Origin: an uncultured Prevotella sp.
GTDB taxonomy: Bacteria; Bacteroidota; Bacteroidia; Bacteroidales; Bacteroidaceae
Assembly: GCA_945869265.1 (NCBI GenBank)
Contig: CAMBOI010000030.1
Span: forward strand, 1 to 36,494
Direction of reading: 5' to 3'
DNA: 36,494 bases
Of this stretch, positions 7,738 through 15,307 are shown in pieces. The notes beneath the pieces were generated by a model, which saw only the letters and a program-made list of their open reading frames with translations, had not been told where the DNA came from and made no database searches. The position numbers were made by a program, and so were the translations under genes. Numbering within the stretch: position 1 is the first letter of the stretch; each line of letters begins with the position of its first letter.

Positions 7738-7769
7738 TTTCAATCTTTCAATCTTTCAATTTTTCAATC
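7738..7769 (-). repeat. Four tandem TTTCAATC octamers
   Basis: TTTCAATC, TTTCAATC, TTTCAATT and TTTCAATC follow each other without gaps between the ettA and OmpA-family genes, and the last copy covers the ettA stop codon. On the minus strand this is a GATTGAAA array. It resembles the TTGAAGA/G array between hipB and hipS (15273-15307), suggesting one class of simple intergenic repeat. Confidence 0.85.
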
Positions 7770-9461
7770 TTCAATAAGTTTGCGATAGCGTCCCTTCTTG
7801 ATTTCCTCAATACCGAGACGGCGGGCCTTGTTGATTTCGTATTCGGAGTAGCTTCCCTCGAAGAAGAACACCTCGCCATTGCCTTCGAAGGCAAGGATGT
7901 GAGTGCAGATACGGTCGAGGAACCAACGGTCGTGGCTGATGACCACGGCACAACCGGCAAACGACTCAAGACCTTCCTCAAGGGCACGCAGAGTGTTGAC
8001 ATCGATGTCGTTGGTAGGCTCGTCGAGAAGCAACACGTTGCCTTCCTGCTTGAGGGCGAGCGCCAGTTGCAGACGATTGCGCTCACCACCCGAGAGCACG
8101 GCACACAGCTTGCTCTGGTCGGTGCCCGAGAAATTAAACCTTGAGATATATGCACGGGCATTGACATCTCGACCGCCCATGCGTATGGTTTCGTTGCCTT
8201 GGGATATTACGTCATACACCGACTTCTTGGGGTCGATGTCCTTGTGCTGCTGATCGACGTAGGCGAGCTTGACAGTCTCTCCCACCTCGAATGTTCCTCC
8301 GTCAGCCTTCTCCAATCCCATGATAAGGCGGAAGAGGGTTGTCTTACCGGCTCCGTTGGGACCGATGACGCCCACGATACCGTTGGGCGGAAGATTGAAG
8401 TTGAGGTCATTGAAGAGGACCTTCTCGCCGAACGCCTTCTGCACATGTTGTGCCTCGATAACCTTGTTGCCAAGGCGCGGACCATTGGGGATGAATATCT
8501 CGAGTTTCTCCTCGCGCTGCTTCTGCTCCTCGTTGAGCATCTGCTCGTAGGAGTTAAGACGCGCCTTGCCCTTTGCCTGACGGGCCTTGGGAGCCATGCG
8601 CACCCACTCAAGCTCGCGCTCAAGAGTCTTGCGACGCTTGCTGGCCGACTTCTCCTCCTGTTCCATTCGCTTGGTCTTCTGGTCGAGCCATGATGAATAG
8701 TTGCCCTTCCATGGAATACCCTCGCCACGATCAAGTTCGAGAATCCACTCGCTCACGTCGTCGAGGAAGTAACGGTCGTGGGTTACAGCAATGACAGTGC
8801 CCTCATACTGCTGAAGGTGCTGCTCGAGCCAATCAATACTCTCGGCATCAAGATGGTTGGTGGGCTCGTCGAGCAGGAGCACGTCGGGTTTCTGAAGAAG
8901 CAGACGGCAGAGAGCCACACGACGTCGCTCACCACCCGAGAGGTTGGTGACGGGCCAGTCGCCAGGAGGACAACGCAGGGCGCTCATGGCGCGGTCGAGC
9001 TTGGAGTCCATGTTCCATGCGTCGGTGGAGTCGATGATGTCCTGCACCTCAGCCTGACGCTGCATCAGCTGATCCATTTTATCAGGGTCGCCATAGTATT
9101 CCTCAAGACCGAACTTCTGGTTTATCTCCTCGTATTCGGCAAGGGCATCGTAGGCTTGCTTCACTCCATCCTGCACGTTCTCCTTGACGGTCTTGGTCTC
9201 GTCGAGAGGAGGGTCCTGTGGCAGATAGCCCACAGTGTAGCCAGGGCTCCACACCACCTCTCCCTGAGTGGGCTGCTCAATACCGGCAATGATTTTCATC
9301 AAAGTCGATTTACCGGCACCATTAAGACCAATGATACCGATCTTCGCTCCATAGAAGAACGAGAGGTAAATGTTCTTCAATATCTGTTTCTGGTTTTGGG
9401 GTATTATCTTGGATACCCCCACCATCGAAAATATTATCTTCTTGTCATCTACTGTTGCCAT
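7764..9461 (-). CDS. ettA: Energy-dependent translational throttle protein EttA (ABC-F)
   Basis: A 565-residue ABC-F ATPase with two nucleotide-binding domains and no membrane segment. The first has Walker A GLNGAGKS (45-52), signature LSGGERRRV and LLLDEPTNHLD; the second has GPNGAGKTT, LSGGERNRL and LLLDEPTNDID. The linker between them contains the charged, arginine/lysine-rich P-site tRNA-interacting motif. EttA binds the ribosomal E site and gates entry into elongation according to ATP/ADP ratio. Length and the opening segment (KKIIFSMVGVSK) match EttA rather than the resistance-type ABC-F proteins. It has its own promoter at 9498-9529. Confidence 0.93.
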   Translation of the reverse strand: MATVDDKKIIFSMVGVSKIIPQNQKQILKNIYLSFFYGAKIGIIGLNGAGKSTLMKIIAGIEQPTQGEVVWSPGYTVGYLPQDPPLDETKTVKENVQDGVKQAYDALAEYEEINQKFGLEEYYGDPDKMDQLMQRQAEVQDIIDSTDAWNMDSKLDRAMSALRCPPGDWPVTNLSGGERRRVALCRLLLQKPDVLLLDEPTNHLDAESIDWLEQHLQQYEGTVIAVTHDRYFLDDVSEWILELDRGEGIPWKGNYSSWLDQKTKRMEQEEKSASKRRKTLERELEWVRMAPKARQAKGKARLNSYEQMLNEEQKQREEKLEIFIPNGPRLGNKVIEAQHVQKAFGEKVLFNDLNFNLPPNGIVGVIGPNGAGKTTLFRLIMGLEKADGGTFEVGETVKLAYVDQQHKDIDPKKSVYDVISQGNETIRMGGRDVNARAYISRFNFSGTDQSKLCAVLSGGERNRLQLALALKQEGNVLLLDEPTNDIDVNTLRALEEGLESFAGCAVVISHDRWFLDRICTHILAFEGNGEVFFFEGSYSEYEINKARRLGIEEIKKGRYRKLIED

Positions 9462-9497
9462 TTTCTCTTTTACTTATTAAGTGGTAACTTTTTGTCG

Positions 9498-9529
9498 GCA
9501 AAGGTAATGATATTTAGCGACATAACAAA
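9498..9529 (-). promoter_or_regulatory. ettA promoter
   Basis: On the minus strand: TTTG (9526-9529), 19-base spacer, TACCTTTGC (9498-9506). This is a full match to the Bacteroidetes promoter pattern, 37 bases upstream of the ettA ATG. Confidence 0.85.
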
Positions 9530-9554
9530 ATGTTTTAGCAATTTTTGGGTATTT

Positions 9555-9848
9555 TCAACATCCACTGCCATCTATTCTGCATGAAGCACCGTTGCGCGCG
9601 GGTGATATACCAGCTTCGAGTGACGACAATGTCACGGTGCCGTCTTCGAGCACAAAGCAGGGGATGCCGGCAAAGCCATATCGCTTGGCAGCATCAAACA
9701 CGGGGTCGTTGTCACGGAGATACAAGAACTCCTTGAGATTTCTGACGTGAGCACCGATGTCAATAATCTGATACTCGGGATTGTCCTTCACCTGAGCCAT
9801 TACCTTGGTGCAATCGGGACATGTGGGCATAACATAAATCTTTATCAT
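9555..9848 (-). CDS. Glutaredoxin-like thioredoxin-fold protein
   Basis: A 97-residue protein with a thioredoxin/glutaredoxin fold: strand MIKIYVMPTCPDC with the redox pair Cys10-x-x-Cys13, a central region (about 28-60) and the cis-proline motif FAGIPCFVLEDG (about 59-70). The CPDC active site and small size suggest a cytoplasmic thiol-disulfide reductase; its partner is unknown. An extra Cys follows the cis-proline, and the tail has two more Cys residues. It starts 11 bases after the GNAT-like gene and is probably co-transcribed with it. Confidence 0.78.
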   Translation of the reverse strand: MIKIYVMPTCPDCTKVMAQVKDNPEYQIIDIGAHVRNLKEFLYLRDNDPVFDAAKRYGFAGIPCFVLEDGTVTLSSLEAGISPARNGASCRIDGSGC

Positions 9849-9859
9849 AACTATATCAT

Positions 9860-11002
9860 TTATTCGTTTATATTCTTTTGGTAGCAGCGACGGCGCTTAA
9901 CAACCCTGGGATTGAGCGTCTTCCACTGCGTCAGTTCCTTGAGGTTGTCCTCAAGCTGCGGACCTGTCTCTGCCAATGTGATGCCGTAGTCATTGTATAT
10001 CGGGATGAGATCGGCAAAGAAGAGGGCGTTCACACCCATACCCTGATAGTAGGGATGTACGGCTATGAGCATCAGATCGACCTTGCCCTCGTGCTTCCAC
10101 TTGAGCGAGCGCAGGAGATGAAACCACCCCATAGGCAACAGTTTGCCACGCGACTTGTGCAGTGCATGCGAGAGGCTGTGGGTGGTGATGGCTATACCTA
10201 TGAGCCTGCCGTCGCGGTCTTCCACTCCAGTGAACAGACGCGTATCCACAATGGGGATGTATTGCTTGAGAAAATCCTCTATCTGACGGTCTGAGAGTTC
10301 GGAGAATCCAAACAGAGGCGCATAGGCGATGTTGAGCAGTTCGAATATCTTTCTGCCATAACCTCCTGTGAGGATGTCGTCCTTAGTCATCTTCTTGAAT
10401 GTCAGTCCAAACCGTTTCTGCACAAGCGAGGTGACACGTGCAAACTTCTCGGGCACTGCCTTCGGCACGTCAATATGGAATGACACCCAATCCACCTCCT
10501 TCTCAAATCCCATTTGCTCCATGTGGCGGGGGTAATAGGGTGGATTATATATGGAGATCATTGAACCCATAAGGTCGAAATCCTCAACAAGCATTCCCTC
10601 CTTGTCGAAATCAGATATGCCCATGGGGCCTTGTATCCTACTCATACCTCGTGCCTTGCCCCACTGCTCCACGGCGGTGAGTAGTGCGCGCGACACGTCG
10701 GCATCGTCGATAAACTCTATCATTCCGAAACGCACCACACTGACATTCCACTTCTCGTTGGCACGATGATTGATGATGGCGGCAATGCGCCCTACGCACT
10801 TGCCGCCTTCATCATAAGCCACAAAGGGTTGAATGTCGGAAAATTCCAGTCCGGCATTCTTCTTGGGGTCAAAGGTTGCGCGCACATCCATGTCGAGATC
10901 GGGCACATATTGTGCGCAACCCTTATATATGTATCGCGGCAAAGCCACGAAATCATCCATCGTCTTCTTTGTATCCGCTTTTACTACTTCGACTTTGTTC
11001 AT
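9860..11002 (-). CDS. GNAT-fold N-acetyltransferase-like protein
   Basis: A 380-residue cytoplasmic protein of a family common in Bacteroidetes. It opens with VEVVKADTKKTMDDFVALP and holds a conserved IQGPMGISDFDKEGMLVEDF block (about 140-160). The C-terminal part (about 285-350) reads MLIAVHPYYQGMGVNALFF, which resembles the acetyl-CoA-binding strand-loop of GNAT enzymes. The substrate is unknown. It heads a two-gene unit with the glutaredoxin-like gene and has a full promoter match upstream. Confidence 0.7.
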   Translation of the reverse strand: MNKVEVVKADTKKTMDDFVALPRYIYKGCAQYVPDLDMDVRATFDPKKNAGLEFSDIQPFVAYDEGGKCVGRIAAIINHRANEKWNVSVVRFGMIEFIDDADVSRALLTAVEQWGKARGMSRIQGPMGISDFDKEGMLVEDFDLMGSMISIYNPPYYPRHMEQMGFEKEVDWVSFHIDVPKAVPEKFARVTSLVQKRFGLTFKKMTKDDILTGGYGRKIFELLNIAYAPLFGFSELSDRQIEDFLKQYIPIVDTRLFTGVEDRDGRLIGIAITTHSLSHALHKSRGKLLPMGWFHLLRSLKWKHEGKVDLMLIAVHPYYQGMGVNALFFADLIPIYNDYGITLAETGPQLEDNLKELTQWKTLNPRVVKRRRCYQKNINE

Positions 11003-11035
11003 ATATGCAGGTTCATATGATTGTCAATATTGGCT

Positions 11036-11068
11036 GCAAAATTAACAAATTATGATGAAACCTCCAAA
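11036..11068 (-). promoter_or_regulatory. Promoter of the GNAT-like/glutaredoxin-like operon
   Basis: On the minus strand: TTTG (11065-11068), 20-base spacer, TAATTTTGC (11036-11044). This fully matches the Bacteroidetes promoter pattern, 34 bases before the ATG at 11002. Confidence 0.82.
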
Positions 11069-11133
11069 TTTTTTCCCTATTTTTTGAACACAGAGTTACG
11101 GAGTCACAGAATTTTTGCCTCTTTGGTCAACCA

Positions 11134-12060
11134 CTATACTCTTTGCTCCGTATTATTCATCTTGAGCATACATTCAGGCACACTTTTGCGCACGGCATCA
11201 ACAACAAGACGCAACTGACTGAGGCGCACGAATGACTTTGTGGTTAATGCCACCACTTGGCGCGTGGGAATGGGTATGGCGAATGGGCGCACCAATTGGC
11301 GCTGGCTATCTGTGAGCTGTTCAAGGGCGAGTTCGGGTATGAACGTCACTCCCTTGCCTCCCTCCACCATTCGCATGAATGTCTCGATGCTGCCGAGGGA
11401 ATAGGTGTTCTTGCTCACTTGGGCCGACTTCAGACTGCAGAACTTCACAAGTTGGTCACGAAAACAATGGCCCTCGTCGAGCAACCACAGAAATTCATCG
11501 TTGAGGTCGGAGGTCTTAATCAACTTGTTGGCATAAAGCGCATCCGACTTTGACACGTATGCCATAAACTGCTCATAGTAGAGAGGCGTCTGCTCGTAGT
11601 TCTCCATATCGTCGAGACTCACCAATATGGCGATGTCTATCTCCCCTCGGCTTAGAGCCTTCTTGCAGTCGGCGGTCTTCATCTCCGCCACAGTGAATTT
11701 CACCTCGGGATTATCGGCTGTCATCTTGTTAAAGAAGCGCGGGAGCAGATAGGGAGCTATCGTCGGAAGGATGCCTATGCGGCATGTGCCTCCCACAAGT
11801 CCCTTTTCCTCGGCCACAATATCCTTTATCTTCCTTGCCCTTGCAAGCACCCGCCATGCCTGCTCCACCACGAGCTTGCCTATCGCCGTGGGGATCACCT
11901 GATGAGAGGAGCGCTCGAAGATCTTCACGTCGAGTTCGGCCTCAAGTTTCTGAATCATTGCACTGAGCGTGGGCTGTGTCACTCCACACAGCTCGGCTGC
12001 CTTGGCAAAGTGGCGGAGCCTATACACCGCCACTATATATTCCATCTGCTGTAATGTCAT
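11134..12060 (-). CDS. oxyR: Hydrogen-peroxide sensor OxyR (LysR family)
   Basis: A 308-residue LysR-type regulator: winged helix-turn-helix at 1-60 (FAKAAELCGVTQPTLSAMIQKLE) shown here in part as VTQPTLSAMIQKLE, then a substrate-binding-like domain. The redox segment GHCFRDQLVKFC places cysteines at 199 and 208, the same positions as in E. coli OxyR, which is strong support for both identity and start. A TTG at 12087 could extend the frame, but it lies inside the -7 promoter element. Peroxide-driven formation of the Cys199-Cys208 disulfide switches the tetramer to its activating form. Likely targets are peroxide and oxygen defence genes; a candidate site stands upstream of rubrerythrin at 17614-17649. 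Confidence 0.94.
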   Translation of the reverse strand: MTLQQMEYIVAVYRLRHFAKAAELCGVTQPTLSAMIQKLEAELDVKIFERSSHQVIPTAIGKLVVEQAWRVLARARKIKDIVAEEKGLVGGTCRIGILPTIAPYLLPRFFNKMTADNPEVKFTVAEMKTADCKKALSRGEIDIAILVSLDDMENYEQTPLYYEQFMAYVSKSDALYANKLIKTSDLNDEFLWLLDEGHCFRDQLVKFCSLKSAQVSKNTYSLGSIETFMRMVEGGKGVTFIPELALEQLTDSQRQLVRPFAIPIPTRQVVALTTKSFVRLSQLRLVVDAVRKSVPECMLKMNNTEQRV

Positions 12061-12083
12061 TGTCGGTCTTGATATATTTTTGT

Positions 12084-12116
12084 GCAAAGGTAATTATTAT
12101 CATCGCAATTGACAAA
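12084..12116 (-). promoter_or_regulatory. oxyR promoter
   Basis: On the minus strand: TTTG (12113-12116), exactly 20 bases, TACCTTTGC (12084-12092). This is a full consensus match, 23 bases upstream of the ATG at 12060. It implies a leader of only about 15-20 bases. Confidence 0.87.
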
Positions 12117-12152
12117 CAATCAGCTGATATTTAATGTTTTTTATATAAAATC

Positions 12153-13232
12153 TCACTTTATCTTCATCATCTCCACTGGCTGCACCTTCTGCACGTCTAA
12201 TGGTGCTGACTGATACTTCACCTTGGCGAAGTTGATGGCCTTGAGGTCAAAGCATCGTATGGTGCTGTTGTGCATGGTGCGATAGTAGATGCGGCGGTTG
12301 GCGATGTCGGTGGCCACCGTCCATTGAGTGGCACTCGGGATGTCGGGCACCTTCTGCACCTCGGAGAACTGTATTCCCGTTGGGATGTCGAAGTTGTTGA
12401 GGATGTGGAATGCCTGCATCACGGTTTTCTCGGGAGTGGCGAGCTTTGGTGCCGTTGCCTGGAAGAAGGCGGCACGCACGAAGCGCGACGGCGGTGTCAT
12501 GTCACCCGGAATGCCATGCAGACCGCCACCTCCACCGAATGCCGTAAGCGTCAAGTCGCCCACCTCACGCGTGTAGATAGGACCGGCAAAGAGATTGGTG
12601 TAGTTGTTGAGATTGGTGATGTGCCAGTCGAATCCAGGCGAGTTGGTCAGTACGCCCAACTTATTCTCGTAGAACCTCACCTGCTTGCCCACTATCTCCA
12701 CTACCACCTGCCTGCCGCCAGGCTCGGTGATGCGCCAATGCACGGTGGAGCCACGAGGGTCGATTGTCACTACATGAATGCCATAGATAGCATCCTTCAC
12801 CTCATTGATTGACTTGAAGTTGCTTAGTATCCACGACACCAACTGCAGGTCGCTCACCGTCTTCTCTTTGTTGGTCTCGCTATAGGTCTCGTATTCCCCA
12901 TAACCAGGGAAATAGAACAGACCGGCAGCCAGCCCTGCCTCATTGACACCCTCAACCACAAACTCCGCCTGCTCGACGGCAAGTCCCACGTATCCATACT
13001 TAGCCGTGAACATCATTCCGTCCTTCTTGCCATCAGGCGTAAACGAGCGTTGAGAATACCCCCTCGGCACGATTGAATACTTGCTCTCCAAGTCATTGCC
13101 CGCCCATTCGATGGTACGTGCAGTAACGGTTGAGCCACTGATTGTCCTCAGCGTGATGCCTGTGCAAGCCACGACATTCTGCGAGAACGACGACACGATG
13201 GCAATTGTTGCCATAAGAATCATTCTTTTCAT
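12153..13232 (-). CDS. Secreted linear amide C-N hydrolase (choloylglycine hydrolase / penicillin V acylase family)
   Basis: A 359-residue Ntn-hydrolase. A signal peptide of 22 residues ends VVA, directly followed by Cys23-TGITL, so cleavage would expose the catalytic N-terminal cysteine. Other family marks are ARTIEW (active-site Arg, with Glu where bile salt hydrolases usually have Asp), VEGVNEAGLAAGLFYFP, TNSPGFDWH (with the active-site Asn) and PPSRFVRAAF (Arg). It may deconjugate bile salts or cleave other N-acyl amides; substrate cannot be read from sequence. VVAC also resembles a lipobox, but lipidating that Cys would block catalysis. Unusually for this genome, a strong Shine-Dalgarno (AAAGGAGG, 13238-13245) precedes the ATG. 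A -7 element TATCTTTGC lies at 13284-13292. Confidence 0.88.
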   Translation of the reverse strand: MKRMILMATIAIVSSFSQNVVACTGITLRTISGSTVTARTIEWAGNDLESKYSIVPRGYSQRSFTPDGKKDGMMFTAKYGYVGLAVEQAEFVVEGVNEAGLAAGLFYFPGYGEYETYSETNKEKTVSDLQLVSWILSNFKSINEVKDAIYGIHVVTIDPRGSTVHWRITEPGGRQVVVEIVGKQVRFYENKLGVLTNSPGFDWHITNLNNYTNLFAGPIYTREVGDLTLTAFGGGGGLHGIPGDMTPPSRFVRAAFFQATAPKLATPEKTVMQAFHILNNFDIPTGIQFSEVQKVPDIPSATQWTVATDIANRRIYYRTMHNSTIRCFDLKAINFAKVKYQSAPLDVQKVQPVEMMKIK

Positions 13233-13283
13233 AATTTCCTCCTTTACTAAAAATAAATAAATCCTTTCGTATATAAATCTGCT

Positions 13284-13292
13284 GCAAAGATA
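13284..13292 (-). promoter_or_regulatory. Probable -7 element of the choloylglycine hydrolase-family gene
   Basis: On the minus strand TATCTTTGC matches TAnnTTTG, 51 bases before the ATG at 13232. No clear TTTG is seen at the -33 distance, so the promoter is weak or needs an activator. Confidence 0.5.
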
Positions 13293-13386
13293 ATCATAAA
13301 TGCGATATGTTGTACCAGTTTATGGCTTAATTATTCTTAAACGCACAAAAAAAGGTGGACAGTCACCGATTATATATATGAACAAC

Positions 13387-13404
13387 TGTCATGAATGTAT
13401 GACA
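13387..13404. promoter_or_regulatory. Palindrome in the divergent intergenic region
   Basis: TGTCAT (13387-13392), 6 bases, ATGACA (13399-13404) is a perfect inverted repeat between the divergent amidase and nhaC genes. It lies 44 bases upstream of the nhaC -33 box, so it could be an operator. The rest of 13305-13440 shows no other clear signal. Confidence 0.35.
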
Positions 13405-13447
13405 ACAGCTATCTTAAGGATATAACAACAGTTTTCCGGGCTTTTCC

Positions 13448-13479
13448 TTTGTACTCCCATAATTTATTTGTAACTTTGC
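13448..13479 (+). promoter_or_regulatory. nhaC promoter
   Basis: TTTG at 13448-13451, a 19-base spacer, TAACTTTGC at 13471-13479. This fully matches the Bacteroidetes promoter pattern, with the ATG 31 bases further on. Confidence 0.85.
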
Positions 13480-13510
13480 CCCCAAAAATTGCGAATTATC
13501 ATATACAAGG

Positions 13511-14944
13511 ATGAAGAATAATAACAAAGAACGCGTGGAGCTGCCTATATGGCTGGCTCTATTGCCGCTATTGCTACTGATGGCGATGTTAGTGTTTACT
13601 ATACGCGCCTTCGGAGGCGACTCACTGAGTGGTCCGAGCCAGATTGTGATGCTGGCGGCATCGGCAGTGTGCTGCATTATCGGCATCTGGGCAGGCAAGG
13701 TGAGATGGCACGAATTTGAGAGTCAGATAGCGAAGAACATATCCCACGTGTCGTCGGCATTGATAATACTGCTGTTTATTGGCGCTTTAGGAGGCGCATG
13801 GATGGTGAGCGGTGTGGTGCCGATGATGATCTACTATGGGTTGGACATTATCCATCCGAGCGTGTTTCTGGCATCGACGTGTGCCATAAGTGCTGCCGTA
13901 AGTGTGATGACGGGCAGTTCGTGGACCACGATTGCCACCATCGGTGTGGCTCTGATGGGCATTGGCAAGGCTCAGGGATTTGACGAGGGGTGGATAGCGG
14001 GAGCCATCATCAGCGGTGCATATTTCGGCGACAAGATATCGCCGCTGTCTGACACTACGGTATTGGCATCGAGTGTATGTCATGTGAATCTTTTCTCCCA
14101 TATCCGATATATGATGATCACAACCATACCGTCGTTCTCCATTGCATTGCTGATATTCTTCATTGCGGGATGGTCGCATACGGCAACGGACACGGGTCAC
14201 TTGGCGGCTTGTCAGGAGGCTATTGTGGGGAGATTTGACATCAGTCCATGGCTGCTTATTGTTCCCGCAGCCACCGCGGTAATGATTATCAAGAAGTTGC
14301 CTGCATTGGTGACGATGTTTGCCTCTACGTTAATGGGAGTGGTGTTTGCTCTGATATTCCAAGCGGATGTGGTTGGGGAATTTGCCAATGGCGACATGTT
14401 TAGAGGTGCCATGCAGACTGTGTATGGAGGGACTGCTATCAAGACCTCGGACGCTATGCTCGACGAACTGGTGGCAACAAGGGGTATGGAGGGAATGCTC
14501 TCCACGGTATGGCTCATTCTTTGCGCCATGTGTTTCGGGGCTACGATGACGGCGGGCGGCATGACAGCGGGCATAACAAGACTGTTCACACGCTTTGCGC
14601 GTGGGCGCATTTCCACCGTGTCGTCAACAGTTGCCACAGGACTGATGCTTAACACCACGGTGGCTGACCAATATATGGGCATATTGCTCTCGGGAAATGT
14701 GTTCCGCGAGATATACGACAAGAACGGCCTGGAGCACCGACTGCTCAGCCGTGCCACAGAGGATTCTGTGACTGTCACCTCGGCTCTGATTCCCTGGAAC
14801 TCGTGCGGCATGACGCAAAGCACAGTGCTCGGCGTAGCCACTCTCACCTATCTGCCCTACTGCTTCTTTAATCTCCTCAGTCCGCTGATGAGCATCATCA
14901 TTGCCATCACTGGATACAAAATTAAATTAAGAGTTAAGAGTTAA
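13511..14944 (+). CDS. nhaC: Na+/H+ antiporter of the NhaC family
   Basis: A 477-residue inner-membrane protein with roughly 11-12 hydrophobic helices, starting with a helix at about 13-35 (LPIWLALLPLLLLMAMLVF). Family motifs visible include MTGSSWTTIATIGVALMGIG and SGAYFGDKISPLSDTT (about 175-190), a segment conserved in NhaC proteins, and LNTTVADQYMGILLSG near 375-390. NhaC exchanges cytoplasmic Na+ for external H+ for pH and sodium balance. It is a single-gene unit with its own promoter, and its stop is followed by a palindrome-rich stretch that belongs to the hip locus. Confidence 0.9.
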   Translation: MKNNNKERVELPIWLALLPLLLLMAMLVFTIRAFGGDSLSGPSQIVMLAASAVCCIIGIWAGKVRWHEFESQIAKNISHVSSALIILLFIGALGGAWMVSGVVPMMIYYGLDIIHPSVFLASTCAISAAVSVMTGSSWTTIATIGVALMGIGKAQGFDEGWIAGAIISGAYFGDKISPLSDTTVLASSVCHVNLFSHIRYMMITTIPSFSIALLIFFIAGWSHTATDTGHLAACQEAIVGRFDISPWLLIVPAATAVMIIKKLPALVTMFASTLMGVVFALIFQADVVGEFANGDMFRGAMQTVYGGTAIKTSDAMLDELVATRGMEGMLSTVWLILCAMCFGATMTAGGMTAGITRLFTRFARGRISTVSSTVATGLMLNTTVADQYMGILLSGNVFREIYDKNGLEHRLLSRATEDSVTVTSALIPWNSCGMTQSTVLGVATLTYLPYCFFNLLSPLMSIIIAITGYKIKLRVKS

Positions 14945-14954
14945 GAGGTTATAT

Positions 14955-15054
14955 TATCCCCGAATGGGTATAATCTGTTAAATAATCATATATTTTATAC
15001 CTTTTAGGGTATAGTTTGATATATATTTACTATCTTTGTACCCGATAAGGTATA
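14955..15054 (+). promoter_or_regulatory. Three phased palindromic operators upstream of hipB
   Basis: Three copies of a TATACC-N6-GGTATA palindrome lie at 14955-14972 (TATCCC...GGTATA), 14996-15013 (TATACC...GGTATA, perfect) and 15037-15054 (TGTACC...GGTATA). Their centres are exactly 41 bp apart, four helical turns. The third overlaps the -7 box and transcript start; the second covers the -33 region. Known HipB operators are spaced TATCC/GGATA palindromes, so these are strong candidates for HipB binding sites. Confidence 0.8.
15031..15038 (+). promoter_or_regulatory. hipBST promoter -7 element
   Basis: TATCTTTG matches TAnnTTTG, 25 bases before the hipB ATG. No TTTG is present at the -33 position, which is instead occupied by the middle operator. 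The layout fits direct repression by blocking RNA polymerase. Confidence 0.65.
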
Positions 15055-15062
15055 AAAAAGCA

Positions 15063-15269
15063 ATGAATATGGATATGCAACTGTCTGTTTTCGTCAAAGA
15101 AATGCGACGTGAATACTCGCTAACCCAGGAGGACCTCGCTGCCAAGGCTGGCGTGGGACTCAGATTTGTGCGCGACCTTGAACAGGGTAAGCAAACATTG
15201 AGAATGGACAAAATCAATCAGGTGCTTGCACTGTTCGGTAGGGAAGTGGGAGCGGTGGTGAAAGGGTGA
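15063..15269 (+). CDS. hipB: HipB-like antitoxin, XRE-family repressor
   Basis: About 68 residues, almost entirely one XRE/lambda-Cro helix-turn-helix domain: FVKEMRREYSLTQEDLAAKA followed by VGLRFVRDLEQGKQTLRMDK. This is close to the HipB/'Y4mF' subgroup that pairs with HipA kinases. HipB proteins dimerise, bind palindromic operators upstream of their own gene, and neutralise the kinase. An upstream TTG at 15036 lies within the promoter -7 element and cannot be the start; ATGs at 15063, 15069 and 15075 are all possible, and 15063 is taken as the first downstream of the promoter. It precedes hipS by 37 bases. Confidence 0.87.
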   Translation: MNMDMQLSVFVKEMRREYSLTQEDLAAKAGVGLRFVRDLEQGKQTLRMDKINQVLALFGREVGAVVKG

Positions 15270-15272
15270 ATA

Positions 15273-15307
15273 TTGAAGATTGAAGGTTGAAGATTGAAGG
15301 TTGAATA
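15273..15307 (+). repeat. Five tandem TTGAAGA/TTGAAGG heptamers
   Basis: TTGAAGA, TTGAAGG, TTGAAGA, TTGAAGG and TTGAATA run without gaps between hipB and hipS, ending at the hipS ATG. The array separates the two genes and is purine-rich just before the start codon, so changes in copy number could alter hipS translation. It is similar to the GATTGAAA array at 7738-7769. Confidence 0.85.

Noticed and set aside
7738..7769. CRISPR-like array
   Set aside because: The units are 8 bases long with no spacers. No array of direct repeats with unique spacers exists in the window.
8778..9584. Plus-strand open frame of about 268 codons opposite ettA
   Set aside because: It lies over the Walker and signature motifs of ettA and shows only the composition of an antisense frame.
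12270..12812. Plus-strand open frame opposite the choloylglycine hydrolase-family gene
   Set aside because: His/Val/Gly-rich antisense composition and no known domain.
13351..13366. AAGGTGGACA shared with the hairpin at 125-154, as evidence of a repeated element
   Set aside because: The match is only about 10-11 bases and the flanks differ; it could be chance.
14212..14847. Minus-strand open frame opposite nhaC
   Set aside because: It is antisense to conserved membrane helices of NhaC, with no promoter or known motif.
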